Shown: positions 1-16,600 of the stretch, in pieces
Layout: every line of letters starts with the position of its first letter
Numbering within the stretch: position 1 is the stretch's first letter
Source of the DNA: Bolinopsis microptera
Taxonomy: Eukaryota; Ctenophora; Tentaculata; Lobata; Bolinopsidae
Assembly (NCBI RefSeq): GCF_026151205.1
Contig: NC_087082.1
Coordinates: 9,184,901 to 9,248,900, forward strand
Direction: 5' to 3'
DNA: 64,000 nucleotides
Position numbers and translations under genes: made by a program
The notes under the pieces: model-generated
What the model was told of the DNA's origin: nothing
The model's database searches: none
What the model saw: the letters and a program-made list of their open reading frames with translations, nothing else

Positions 1-235
1 TTTGTTGGTCCTAGCACTAACCCGGAGGGGTTTATAACACATAACACCGGCACGCTTAAGTTATATTAAAATAACCCCTCGTGCTAAAGCACGTCGGGGT
101 TATTTTCATAATAATCCCTCGTGCTTCGCACTCGAAATTATTATAAATTTTTCCCGCGCGTCGCGGGAAAAATTGAAATATAATCCCTGCGCATGCCGGG
201 GTTATGTGTGTTATAACCTAATACTATACATTACA
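1..235. repeat. Hairpin-rich foldback element
   Basis: The two ends of this stretch are imperfect inverted repeats. TTATAACACATAACACCGGC near 31-50 pairs with the complement of the sequence near 194-217. Inside lie stacked perfect or near-perfect palindromes: about 70-104 (arms AATAACCCC / GGGGTTATT around CGTGCTAAAGCACG), about 111-140, and about 146-174 (arms around CGCGCGTCGCG). No ORF is present. The layout suits a non-autonomous foldback transposon. The left end may lie at or beyond the window edge, so the boundary is uncertain. Confidence 0.5.
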
Positions 236-2488
236 CCGTTATATACATTGAAACACAGTCGCGCCGCGCATTCATTGACCACAGGCTATCTATACATCAC
301 ATCTCCGCAAGCAATCCTCGCGCGCTGCACTGCACGCTGGTTGTCATGGTAACGGACGGAAGGACAGATGACAACATATTCAGACCTGCCTACCGCTATC
401 TCCAAAATCCACGTTTTTCTGCAAAAACGTCCATTCGTAACCTTTCACTATTGCCTTTTTTCAAAAGGGCGAACGGAAAAAATTAAGACTTGTACGATAA
501 AAAGTGATAAGCTTTATCAATTAAATACCACTCAGCCCTCTTCGAATACCCTGGCAGTCACCCCCCAGAAATTGGCAGGGAAACCCTAGCTAGAAGGATG
601 TTGACAGCACCAACTAGGTATTTACTAATGGTGTGGTTGCTCTTAAACCGTGTGCACGTTACTACGCGCCCTGTTCACACCCCACACGCATTCTCAACAC
701 CTTTAGTAACGTCTTTACCCTAGAGACTTGGACTGTTCTTGTACATAACTCAACCATTGTACCTCTGTTATTGTGGTCCAGTGTTATAGACACTGATCTG
801 TGCTTATTGTCCTGATCAGTTATTGGACTTTACTAATACCTAGAATGCAGCCACCACTAGAGCCCTGAACTTTACTAGTGTAAAGAATGCAGTCACCTAG
901 CTATTTATCGTGGATCAGTTCTGGTGGAATAGTTCAGGTTTACATGGCATGACTGTAGTTATTGCCCTGATGAAGTGACGACATGTATCCCCCGCCCACT
1001 ACTCCTTACAGTTACATTGTGTCCTAAATGTAGACAAAGTTCATTGTGTTTCTATATATATATATAATATATATACCTTAGATATACTATGTGTTTCTAT
1101 GTCTTCAGCCAATTGCCAATTTGAAAACTGTACAAGTTTTGATATATATGTATTTAAAGTTACTTCTAAAAATACCTTCTAGATAGAATTTCTAGTTTAC
1201 TGAGAACGGTGTGGAGTCATTCTCTAATTTTGGATGTTTTTCCGTTAAGTTTTATACAGGATTAAGTTTTACGTACTAGCGCCCTGAAAAATAAACAGTA
1301 TTATGTAATATGTATACTGTGTAGTATAGTGTGAATACTCTTATGGGATATTAAACATTAAACAAGGTTTGTAGTACGTTTACGTAGACAGTAGCTGCGT
1401 TTTAACAGTAACCGGCATATTTACTAAACAAAAGTGTTCAGTTACCAAAAACAGGTATACAAATTCTGGTGTATTTGGAATTATTGTGCATCATGTGACT
1501 GTATTTACTTAAAGTGACTGTATTTACTAAAAGTGACTGTATTTACTAAAAGTACTCACGCTGTTCTGTTTCTGTTGCTAAGTACCGGACATCACTTTTA
1601 ACATGTACTAAAATACTCTAGATGACATAAAACAGTAAACACTTACAAATACCCCCAAGAGAACGCGCCATAATATGAGTTCATTACTCACACAAAAATA
1701 TCATTTAATACTCGACTAGTCGTCAGGTATTAATACATCAAATCAATTAGGACACTGTCCCGTTTGTTGAAGCCTCTAGGGGACACAGCAATGTTCGAGC
1801 CTGGCTGGCACATTATCCTCATTAATATGCCCATGTTTTATGATGTCAGGTATGTTGGAGCATATTTGTGGGTGTTGAATTTCACTCAACAGGATTCAGC
1901 TCACTTATCTGACACTTCTTAATTTTAAAAGTTTTGTACTGGAACTTGGAAGTACCGAGCACTGGGATTTTGGCATACAAACGCGTGGAACTGCATCCTG
2001 GGTTTCTTATCTAGTCGATATATTGTTAACATTCCTGCATGGTTCTGTGCGGGATTGAGGAATGCACTTGAACTGATTGTATTGGTGTCGGAGAATATGT
2101 GTGATACCTCGTTTGTCTGGCCTAAGAATGTACTAATAGCCATCATGAAAAACTGATGTTTGTCGGAGATAGTACTGCAAATTGGTGCTTTAAAACCCTT
2201 TAAACTGCTCGCAATATACCATAAAGATTAAAGATTAAAGTAAGGCAATGCCATTCCGAAAATCATCCAAAAACCCCAAAATAACGTGTATCTCCATAGA
2301 CTATAAAAAAACCAACATTCATTTAAGCAGCGCAATTGATTACAAATTCATACTTAGAGATAAAACGACCGACCATCTAGTGATAATTTGCCACTGCAAC
2401 CCGGAACCTGATAATTTGCCACTGCAACCTGGAACTTCTTCTTCCCAACTCGTAAAGCCTTAATAATATTTGACGACTGTCAAATATT
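236..2488. other. Non-coding stretch with no supported gene
   Basis: No exon could be supported here. ORFs of 60-73 codons at 368-589, 633-815, 1925-2146 (-) and 2248-2463 lack splice context and recognisable motifs. A 22-bp unit beginning GTGACTGTATTTACT is repeated three times at about 1496-1556. A 27-bp unit is duplicated near 2384-2437. Upstream exons of the CAS-like gene at 5362 would be expected here or before the window, but none was recognised. Confidence 0.5.
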
Positions 2489-5080
2489 TAAATACCCAAT
2501 GGAGAGTTAGAATTAACCCAAATATCAGGGACACGAATGACTACTCCAGGATTTAAGAAACTAAACTTTCAACACTGAAAACATTCAGATTCTTGCCAAA
2601 TATATTTCGATTGTAGTCATCTCCAGTGACATTGAACCTAAAAAATGTTAAAAGGTTAGTGAAACTCAAACCGTTACAAAATTAAGAATCCGAAAAAGGT
2701 AAAAAGATCATATTAAGGTTTATGGAATATAGGTAATCCAAAGGGATTGACAGTATTAAGGCCAAAAGGTCTAAGAGAATTAAGCAAATGTATGTAGTTA
2801 TTTTCTTTTACTTCAAGTGTACTGGGACTGCAATTCTCTAAAATAAAAGTTCTAAAAGTTTCATTAAAATCTGTATGTACTCCTAAACCGTGGTCAATCA
2901 AGTGAACTCCTAGGCTATACTCATCACTAGTAATATCAAATGCTCTACCATCAACGATTTCATAAAATTTGGACCTGTGTCCGTCCATCCTTTTATGCAA
3001 GCTATTAATAGTCCTACCCACATAGTTTTTCTTGCAAATCGAACACTGTACAAGATAGATGATGTTATAGGTCTTGCAACAACCAGGGGCTGATTTGATC
3101 TTTTTGCCATTTGATGTGATGGAGTCCTTATTCATGATCATTTTACAACACTTGCAGTTTCTTCTGTGACAGGGTTCAGTTTTACCATGTTTAGCACCTA
3201 AGGCAAGCTGTTTAGATGTAACGAGGCGAGATCTAAGCGTAGATCCCGTTTTCTTCACAAACTGAAACAGTTTATTTTTTCCTTTCGGTGCTGTGGTGGA
3301 GTTTGTGGCTTGCTGACTCTCACTTTCACTAAAACTACGAGTTCGTCTCAAGTGACCTTCGTATTTCTGGACAACATTCACCAAGTCATTGTCACTTCCA
3401 TAACTGGAGATGACTCTGATTGGTATGGCTGATAGCGGGGATTGTTCATTAGGCTCGACCGTACTCTTCCTGACTAACACTCTTTCCATGCCAAGGACTT
3501 TGTTAGCTATGTTGTCAGCCATTTTACTAGGGTATCCTGATTCATGAAACGCCCGTTTGAGAATGTTAAGCTGGGTCTCTAATCTCTCCTTTGAATTGAT
3601 TATCCTCCTGAGGCGTAAACACTGGGAGTATACAATTCCTGAGAATATGTGATTGGGGTGACTACTGCTGAAATGTAGGTAGGACCTGGAGTCTGTTTCT
3701 TTTACGTATAGATCAGTTTGAAGCTCTCCTTGATGGTCGAAAGTAAACTGTACATCTAGAAAACTGACATATTCAGCTGTATTTTCTGCTTGGAATTCAT
3801 CTATTTCAAGGCCATCGGGAGCGATGTTTTCGTTGACCTTCTTTATCCATGCTGAAAACTGTCTGGTAGTACCTGTAAACTGACCTGCTCCGTCGTCAAT
3901 GTATCTCTTAACAGATGCTACTTGGTCCATTAGTGTGGGGTTTGAGTAGACTTCCTTGTTAAGGACATAAAACACAGCGATGTTTGCCAGTTGAACACAT
4001 AGAGAACCTCCAGTAGGTACACCGTGTATTTGTTTGTACCAAGCATTCTCGAAAAAACCTATAGATGATTTTAGGCTGTGGTTCACCAAGTCAATTAGCC
4101 AAGCTTTGAAGTTCATAGACCAGTCGGGTCTTAATTGGTCCATGGCAAATTTAAGAGCTTCAATGACAAGGGAGGGGCTGAGTGAGTCGTAAAGGCCCTT
4201 GAAGTCAAAAGTAAACGGTTTATATGTTTTCTTTTCAACTTGGGGCTTATTAGAGTTGATTTCGTCGAGCCAAATTAATGCATCTGTTGTGTCTGTAAGG
4301 AGGTCTTGGCAGAAGTCTTTTTCCAGGGGTCTTAAGTATTTCGTGGCTACAAACACATCACTCTTTTTACTGATACCTTCTTGAAGTGCTGTAATAAGTC
4401 TCACTGGTGGTTCAACTCCTGGGATAAGTTGGTCTTTCCTCAGTTTGTGCACTTTCAAGGAGGGGTAAAAGTAGCTCTTTCCCGGTTTATGGTGAGGAGC
4501 TGTACTTGGCCTGTTGGTCGGGCCTGTGCCTGCCTTATTTGTGTTGTCTGAAATACCCATCACAGACTTTGCTTCTTCAGGTGTAATGAAGCCTCTTGTC
4601 TTACCTTCGACCCAAGTGTCAAAAAGTTCACCGTGGAGGGTATGGAGTGGGTCGGAATCAAGTTTCTGGTATAGTTGAGGATTTTCTAGTTTCTCAAGGG
4701 TCTTATTTCTCAGTAACTTGGGATCAACAATGAGGATGCTTCCTCCTTTGTCGGCTGGTGTTATTGCTATTATTCCATCTGATACCTTCTTTTCGAGCCA
4801 TTTTAATCCTTCTTGTTCGATTGGTATGAGATTTTCTTGCTTGGGTTTTTGTTTGCGTGGTCCTGATGTGTGGAGGATTTGGTCCAACTCAGATTCCATG
4901 CTTTGGACTATATCATTGACTGCCCGATCTACACTAGGTGTTGGGAGGTTGTAGTTCTTCTTTCGGAGTTTTGAAGGGAGTCTGAATTCAGAACTGGTTG
5001 ATTGTTGGTCATCACTAATATCAATTGGAATATCAGTAGAGCTGTTACTTGATACAAATACCCAATAAATACCCAATGGA
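2489..5080 (-). mobile_element. Penelope-like element, 5' truncated, 15-bp TSD
   Basis: The element lies on the minus strand between two exact copies of TAAATACCCAATGGA at 2489-2503 and 5066-5080, read as a 15-bp target-site duplication. The body (2504-5065) holds one long ORF and about 200 bp of 3' untranslated sequence. The left part of the right-hand copy is itself partly duplicated (ATACCCAATAAATACCCAAT). The ORF is open to the 5' boundary with no ATG near its start, so the N-terminus and promoter were lost on insertion, as is common for target-primed elements. It lies upstream of the first CAS-like exon seen in this window. Confidence 0.75.
2713..5076 (-). CDS. Penelope-type reverse transcriptase with GIY-YIG endonuclease (N-terminus missing)
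   Basis: The 787-codon frame encodes a Penelope-like retroelement protein that would nick target DNA and copy its RNA into the nick. In order it shows an N-terminal ADKGG motif, a KVHK motif, an RT core with FDFKGLYDSL, GVPTGGSLCVQLANI and the catalytic box RYIDDGAG, then a basic linker. The C-terminal domain has Cys-rich CHRRNCKCC, then IIYLVQCSICKKNYVGRT with a downstream R and H, and a late Glu in EVKENNYIHLL, as in GIY-YIG nucleases. There are no internal stops, so the copy is young. The frame opens with TTG rather than ATG because of 5' truncation. The first internal Met is about 60 residues in. It is probably not expressed as a full protein. Confidence 0.85.
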   Translation of the reverse strand: MGIYWVFVSSNSSTDIPIDISDDQQSTSSEFRLPSKLRKKNYNLPTPSVDRAVNDIVQSMESELDQILHTSGPRKQKPKQENLIPIEQEGLKWLEKKVSDGIIAITPADKGGSILIVDPKLLRNKTLEKLENPQLYQKLDSDPLHTLHGELFDTWVEGKTRGFITPEEAKSVMGISDNTNKAGTGPTNRPSTAPHHKPGKSYFYPSLKVHKLRKDQLIPGVEPPVRLITALQEGISKKSDVFVATKYLRPLEKDFCQDLLTDTTDALIWLDEINSNKPQVEKKTYKPFTFDFKGLYDSLSPSLVIEALKFAMDQLRPDWSMNFKAWLIDLVNHSLKSSIGFFENAWYKQIHGVPTGGSLCVQLANIAVFYVLNKEVYSNPTLMDQVASVKRYIDDGAGQFTGTTRQFSAWIKKVNENIAPDGLEIDEFQAENTAEYVSFLDVQFTFDHQGELQTDLYVKETDSRSYLHFSSSHPNHIFSGIVYSQCLRLRRIINSKERLETQLNILKRAFHESGYPSKMADNIANKVLGMERVLVRKSTVEPNEQSPLSAIPIRVISSYGSDNDLVNVVQKYEGHLRRTRSFSESESQQATNSTTAPKGKNKLFQFVKKTGSTLRSRLVTSKQLALGAKHGKTEPCHRRNCKCCKMIMNKDSITSNGKKIKSAPGCCKTYNIIYLVQCSICKKNYVGRTINSLHKRMDGHRSKFYEIVDGRAFDITSDEYSLGVHLIDHGLGVHTDFNETFRTFILENCSPSTLEVKENNYIHLLNSLRPFGLNTVNPFGLPIFHKP

Positions 5081-5361
5081 ATTCTTGTCGGAAATCGGTA
5101 AAATCACAACGCTGTCATTTTGATTTACCAATAAAAACAGGGTTTGCGATTTACCAATCTGTTCGAGACAAGATAGGAACATTTTAGTTAGCTACTCAAC
5201 GCAATGCTGAGTTTAATCCAATTTACACTCACACAGCACACAAAGTTTCTATTTCACAGAGCAATCCGAAATTTCCCTCATGTCAGAACATACCAGAACC
5301 TGAACCATACCTCAGTCAGAACATTCCAGCACCTGAACAATAACCCCTCCCACCCCCTCAG

Positions 5362-9131
<3,770 letters not shown>

Positions 9132-10606
9132 AGATGGAGATGGAGTTAGAAAGATCATAGAATCATAGATCTGAGGAAATCTGGACTAAAATTAGTGCAA
9201 ATAGAACGGACTAGTTGTGCGGTGGTCGTAGTTACATTTTTACTTGTAATATACAGTTCGACTAATATGTTAGTGAACTCAATTTAAACTTTAAATCTCA
9301 CGTTTTTTTTTCAGAAATTGTGATGTAAAGTGATTAAAACTGCATTGTAGATACACAAAAAAAGATATATTTAAAAGTTTTTGATGAGAACTTAACAGAG
9401 GTGCATCAGCATTTAACAACAACAACAAAAAACATTTAAATCGCCGTTAAATACCCGATTTCCGCCCCCATTTTCTGTTAAATTAATATTATAGATCTGT
9501 TTTCAATGTACATTTCAACTAACTAGTATTGTACCCAACGTTTATATGACTGGTTTTTATTTTAATCATTTTTGCTATGTTTGACTTTAGTTGCTGCTTC
9601 AATATATTTGGAAGATTGAGCATGGGCAGCAAGAACTTTAAATTTGAATGGTTTCCCGGTGTCATTTTCCAACGCTGACAGTTGTGTTTTTAAGTATCTG
9701 AAGATTTTCGTGGATTGAAATCCGAACATAGCTAGAGTTGCTGAGTTGAAATTGAAACATTGACATGGCCGATACTCAACTTTATTTTATATAACCTAAA
9801 GAATTTTGTTTCAATTTTCCTTTTTTACTTCATTAAACATTACTTCTGATGTTTTAGCAATAAGATAACGCTTAAAACACCGCGAATATACCAATTAAGT
9901 ATAGTAATTCTCGTCATGCAGGACGAATTAAAGTGCGCGAGATCAGAAAATATCCCTGGAGATTGCTAGTTTTTAATCTTAATTTGTGATGAAGATAAAG
10001 CTATTTTCGCGCAAAAGCGCGCACAGCAACATATTTACCGCGCGTTAAAACACGCATTTTAGAATTCCCGGGCATTTCTGACGTTTCTTGCATTCTTACG
10101 TTGCCCTAAAATCCATTCATTCATATCGAATATTTTAATGGCTACCATCTTAGTTGGAAGCCTCGAAATGGTACGTCTTACTCGCTGTAGTTAGGGCACG
10201 ATGTCGGCATCTTTCTGGGATACAAAATTTGATACGGCGATAGTTTGGTACAAACTGCAAATACACGAAGATTGCGTCACATTTTCAGTTAGCCTAGTAG
10301 GGTAGCTAATATCCAATGTTGTTTGTGATTGTCCATAATATCCACCACAAAGGGTTAATTACAGTCTGGACTGTGGGCCATTGTTCGTTAATTCCCACTA
10401 TCATTGCCAATGTGTGAGCCAACTGCTGCATACTACATTCCAACTTTTAGCGTTTCAAGTTTCATTCTTTGGACATTGTCCCAAATTTGGCCATTCCCAT
10501 AAACTAGACCCGAAAAGATACTCGTTTCAGATCAATTACCCAACAATCCATTTAAAATCTTTTCTTGGATCCATTTGCTAGTTTTAAATAGAATTGCTAG
10601 TTTTAA
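9132..10606. other. Spacer between CAS-like gene and FBXO31
   Basis: AT-rich DNA between two + genes, with no long ORF. It should contain the 3' UTR of the CAS-like gene and the FBXO31 promoter. No clear TATA box or poly(A) signal could be assigned. A short GC-rich patch with repeated CGCG lies at about 9935-10055. One short protein-like minus-strand ORF is listed separately. Confidence 0.5.
9562..9729 (-). CDS. Short ORF of unknown function (55 aa)
   Basis: ATG at 9729 opens a 55-residue frame that starts MFGFQSTKIF and ends KVKHSKND. Its composition is protein-like: mixed charged and hydrophobic residues, about one fifth lysine or arginine, and no low complexity, unlike neighbouring random frames. 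It could be a small gene, the last exon of a minus-strand gene, or a chance ORF. No family is recognised. Confidence 0.25.
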   Translation of the reverse strand: MFGFQSTKIFRYLKTQLSALENDTGKPFKFKVLAAHAQSSKYIEAATKVKHSKND

Positions 10607-13600
10607 ATGGAGGTAGACACCAGTGACGACGAAATAAGTATTGGAGATGGTGAAATTAGCTTTAATGAGGACGATGACAGTAAACGCTCTGTGACGACCG
10701 CATTTAAAGATTCCCAGGATGAAGATAAGGAAAATCAAGGTTATTACTTGACAATATCACTCAGAAACATTTGAGCCGACCTTTAGAGAAGAATAATAAC
10801 ACGTAATATTAGCAATGCAGTTTTTTAATCATAATTAGAGGTGGTCATTCATTATACAGCAAACAGTACACAAATCATTTTCAATCACACTGTTTTCATA
10901 GCCTCAGATTGACTCCTTCTTTGGATTGATTATTTTATCTCAGTCATAGTGTTAATTGGTTCTAATAAGAAATAAATCACCTTTAACGTCTGGGTTTTGA
11001 CATCCCTCAGACACTGCCCGGAAGGTTGGGGAGGTGGTGCACCGTACAAGGAGCTCAGATAGGAGACTGAGGAAGCGACGCAAGCCACCAACAGGTAGTA
11101 CTACAGTAAAACCCCGATATACCGCGCCCCGATTTACCACAAACCCCGATATACCGCAGCCATTTCCTTTCCCCCAAATAGGGCTAAACATACATAATGT
11201 AAACCAAACAAAACCCCGATTTACCGCGGATGTTTCTTTGGCCTTTGCCCCTAACTCCGCGGTAAATCGGGGTTTCACTGTATACTGAATAATATTAATT
11301 TCCTATGCATATCTATTATATAATATTAGATTAACCTTAATACCCTAGCTGAATAGTAAATGACGTGTTAGGTTATCGGCTACGTAATGCACTCTATCAT
11401 AAAGAGCATTGACCGCTAAAGACAATTCTTTTCGTGACCAACAATGTGGTCATCGTTTACTGATTACGTGAATGTGAAAAATTAATTTCATTGATGATTG
11501 ATATTTTACTCACAAAAACAGTGTATATATTACATACATCTTACAATATGGCGAGATCTCCATCCAAAAGGATTAGTCTGCGTCAACTGCGTCATTACTT
11601 TGTGTATTTTATGCCTTTATAATACCCAGTTGAAGAAGTAAGTTCCTCTGATGAGGATATCTCACTATTAGAAACCCTCCGAGAAGTGAAACTTAACAAG
11701 GTTGGTGATACTGATCTCATCTTATTTACAGTTCAATCATATTAACTTCAGGCTGATTTTACCCTTGCCAGATGTTATACAACTTACGTAACCTAACGGT
11801 TAGTCAGAGTTTTTTGTATTTTCTCAGTACTCACATAATTAAAGGTATGTAATCCTCAGAAACGAGTGCCAGTGAGGATAACAGGTCACAAAACATGCTC
11901 AGTGGACCGGTCCTCCTCTCTCTCATCTGGTAACCCAACAAATCACCCTCCAAACAGTGAGCCCTCTACCTCCTCCCCAGTAGTCCACTCTTCACCCTCC
12001 AGACCTATCCTGGACCTCTCCAACGAGCTGTTACAAGCTATATTGGTCCGGGTACCTGGAAGGGATGTGGGCCAGGTGTCACGTGTGTGCGGTACTTTCT
12101 ACCGGTTTTATCAGGAGAAATGGGTCTGGAGGGACTTGTGTCGCAATGAACTCGGTCTTGAGGTAATGTTTTGTTAAACAAGGATATTGGAGTTTATTTG
12201 ATATAATAATAATAGTCTGGAGTTCATTGGTGGTTAAGGGGTTTTCCAAACTCCAGGGGCTCGTGAAGTGTCTTACACAACCTCTCCGAGCCCAAGATCC
12301 GTAGTGCGTGGTGAAGAGCCACACCCTTCTCGAGGTGCCACTGTTAAGCTTAGTAGCCTGTTCTGGGTGATTCCAGTTAAAACAGGTGAACGGTAACAGA
12401 ACACTGCGGCTCTAGACCAGTACAGGTCGAAAAATATAACCGGGACATCTGTCTCGTTAGGACTGCATGCAGTTCATCGGGTGCGAAGGGCCAGCATCCC
12501 TTCCACCTCAAATAACAACGCTACTGAAACAACACACACATCAAATGGACGGAGTGCTACTTCCAATTCAAGGACGGATGGTTCCAGCATGACGGAGGCT
12601 GGGCAAAGCCTACGGGACCCCAGTCGCCTGATGAGAAGAGGGGGTACTCGTCATCCGACCAGATTTATTAGTCAACAGATCATCCATGTTGACCCTGCTT
12701 CCAACAAATCCAATCCAGTAAATTATTGCAAACAGTTTTTACGTTTTGGAACATGGAACGTTCTATCTCTTGTCAGCTCATCTACACAGCTCTACCAACT
12801 TAGTAAAAACATTGATCAGTACAGATTGGATCTTTTGGGGATCACCGAGACTCACATGCCTGGATCTGGCACCACTCTACTGGACAATGGCAGTCTACTC
12901 ATCCATTCCGGTAGAGTCGACGGGATCAAGAGACAGGGAGTCGGTCTCAGTCTTTCAAAACGAATCAGAAACTCCCTGATATCGTTCACTCCCACATCGG
13001 AGCGAGTTTTAACTGCTAGGCTGCATAGTAAGCAAATCAACATCTCTGTTGTTGTGGCCTATGCTCCAACTGAGGGTGCAGAGGAGAGTGAGAAAGATAA
13101 GTTTTATAGGACACTCACAGATACATTTGATGGGCTACCTCGTCACGATATCAAGTTACTGCTCGGCGATTTTAATGCAAAAGTAACATCAGGCAGATAT
13201 GGAAGTGAAGCGGTCATCGGTGGGGAATCACTCCATAGCTCATCAAATGACAACGGGACAAGACTTGTGGATTTCTGTGCGACGAACCAGCTTGTCATCG
13301 GGGGAACTCTCTTCGAGCACAAGAACATTCACAAGGGAACATGGCGGTCCCCCAACGGGCTCACCGTCAATCAGATAGATCATATCTGCATTGGAAAGCG
13401 GTTTCGTCCTGGTCACTTTTTGATGTTAGGGTATGTCGCGGGGCAGACATCGGCTCCGATCATTATCTGGTTCTAGGACTGCTGAAAATCAAACTTCAGT
13501 CAGTGACAAAGATCAACGCCAACAGGCCCAATGTGCCTGCCATTGAGCGCCTGAGGGATAGTACTACGGTTTTAGAGTACAATGTGGCTCTTCAAAACCG

Positions 13601-16600
13601 ATTTGCAAGTCTGGATAGTGAGGTCGACCTCGAGGATATGTGACGTAATCTCAGTCAGACCGTCACTGATGTCTCACTGGAGGTACTAGGCAAAAGACCC
13701 CGGAAGGCAAAGGAGCAACACCTGTCACGGAAGACCAAGGATTTATTGACTCAGCGGGCACAGTTTAAGCGCAAAGACCCAAACTCGGACACTAACAGGT
13801 CAGAGTATTCTAAACTTAATAAGTTAGTCAAGAAAAGCAGCAAGCTAGACGACAATAACTGGGCAGTTAGAGTAGCTACTGATCTTGAGGAAGCAGCGAG
13901 CAAAGGTCAGCAGCGTGAGGTATGGGCAAATATCAAGAAGATCTCTGGTAAGAACAAGAAGCCTCAAGCATCTTGTGTCCGGGACAAGGACGGTAGGAAG
14001 ATCACGGATCCCCAACAGCAGAGGGATAGGTGGAAGGAGCACTTTACTGAACTTCTGAACCCCCCATCATCAAGTGTCAACCTTGCCGACCTTGATACAG
14101 TACCACCCCAACCCCACTTTAACTCTCTCTCTTGTTCGGATGGACCACCCACCAGAGACGAGATTAGTTATTCCCTGACAAAGCTTAAGAACAACAAAAG
14201 CCCAGGAGTGGACGGGATAACTAACGAGCAACTGAAGTATGGTGCGAGTGCTCTAGTTGATCAACTAGAGTGTCTATTCAAGAAAGTGTGGGAAGAAGAG
14301 ACTGTTCCTGAAGATTGGTTAAAGGGTGTGATCATTGTTATTGGGAAGAAAGGAGACACTTCAGTCTGCGGGAACAACAGAGGGATCACCTTAAGGTCTA
14401 CAGCATCCAAGCTTTTTCAGATGATTCTTCTTAAGCGGTTACATGCTGGTATGGAGTGTCTCCTCAGGGAGAATCAGTGCGGATTTAGACAGAACCGCTC
14501 ATGTATTGATCAGATTTATTCTCTCCGAACTATTATTCATAACTGTCTTGAGTTTAACATTCCTCTTTACATTAATTTTGTGGATTTCAAGGCAGTGTTC
14601 GATTCTATCAGAAGGGACTTTATTTGGTGCAGTATGAGACACTATGGGCTGCCTGAAAAATATGTCAGAATATTTCAGTCATTTTTTGGGGGTACCATGA
14701 GTGCCGTGAGGGTTAATGGGGAGCTGACAGACTGGTTTGATGTTAACTCAGGCACAGGTCAGGGTGACATTCAAGCACCTCCTGTCTTTAATTTCTGCCT
14801 AAACTTTTCTGCATTTCTGGCTGAGACCAACAAGATCATCAGTCAAGGCGCAGTGCTGCAGAAAGAGATGAAGACGGTCGAGGAAAAGGTCATTCTGGAC
14901 ACCGATTATGCTGATGACATGGCTATTATGGACAACTCAGGGGAAGGCCTACAGGAATCAACTGATCTATTAGTTCATTACAGCTCCTACGCTGGGCTCA
15001 GAATAAATGCAAAGAAGACCCAATGCATGGCTGTAAGCAAGTGCGCCTCCCAGCGACCTTTCATCAAGGATGATTGTATTGAGCTGTCGGTTCAGGGTGA
15101 ACCCGTCGAGCAGGTTAGCAACTTTGTCTACCTGGGTGCAACTATTAGTGGGGATGGGACAATCAACAGAGACCTGGATGTCCGTATCCAGAAGGCTAAT
15201 GGCGCCTTTCATCAGCTCTGGAACATTTGGAATAGCAGAACTATAAAGACTCCAACCAAGATCAGGATCTATAGGGCTGCTGTCCTCACCATCTTGTTGT
15301 ATGGAGCTGAAGTCTGGAACACCACCAAAAAGCAGATGAAACGTTTCGAGGTTTTCCATCAAACCTCCTTGAGAAGGATCCTTAGGATTAAATGGTTCTT
15401 TCATGTAACCAACGACGAAGTTCTTAGGAGGGCTGGCATCAAGTCAGTTGAGACTTTCATCAGTGCTGCCAGGCTACGTTGGTATGGACATGTAGTTAGA
15501 ATGCCAGACTCTAGACTACCGAGGTTTCTGTTGAACTGGAAGCCAAAGTATGGAAAGAGGTCAAGGGGCAGACCCCGTAAGAACTGGAAGTCCTGCGTAC
15601 TCGAAGATGCTGCTAAGTTTACAGGTGTTGAAAACATCGACAACGACACAACAGAAGCTTTGGCTACCAACCGTGTACAGTGGAGACATATGTTACGACG
15701 CCAACGCGATGTGTGTGATGCAGGCCACTCCAACGACTAGGAGGAGACCTTACCATGTAACATGTATGTATGTATGGAGTTCATTTGCCAAAACTTTACC
15801 TTTTTTAGCTAGCCCTGTATAGTATATACTGTATAGTGTATACTGAGTACTGTCAGAGAAAAAGCTGTCGCAATCCATTCATTAATTACTTCCTATTTTC
15901 ACCCACGTCCCACAAACTTGTTGGTTGTCCCGATTTAACCTCATACGTAACAGTTTTGTTAAGACAGGATTACCCGACTAATGTTATCCCAGGTTTCTGA
16001 AGCAGACGACGCTATGCAAGTGTATAAACACGTTCACTTCCACTATGGAGCACTTCAAGGCTACTTCATGAGGTGTAGTGTTCCTGGCGGGGGTCTACTT
16101 CAGGTTACTTTCATTTTTTAGGATTATTTTAAAGATAAGTGGCCATCCACTAATTAAGTGAAGGAGAGTGGTGGGCTGAACGTGTTGAAGTATATTAAAA
16201 TATATCCCGGGACCAAATCGTCAATATACCTACCTTAACTTTAAAATCTGTCTAGTCATATTCTTCGTTAAGATTGGCAAAATAAGCCATATAAGCCTAA
16301 AAATATGTATTTGGGAATACACACCCAATTCTAACATTCGTCTAACATTATTATCTGGTGGCTGGTGCTTGAAAATAGAAATAGTAATAGTATTCGGAAA
16401 TATCTGATTGTTATATAAAGCTACAGAAATTCGATTTCCGTATGTTTTTACTAAGAAACTTCGCCAGAGCGCATGACACGTCGACCTTTAAGTTTATTGA
16501 TAGCCAAATTCCAAACCTAATCAGTAACTGTCTGACTGTGTGATAACTAGACAGTTACCGGTAACGGACAACGCAACTAGGAACCGACCGGATATCCGGC

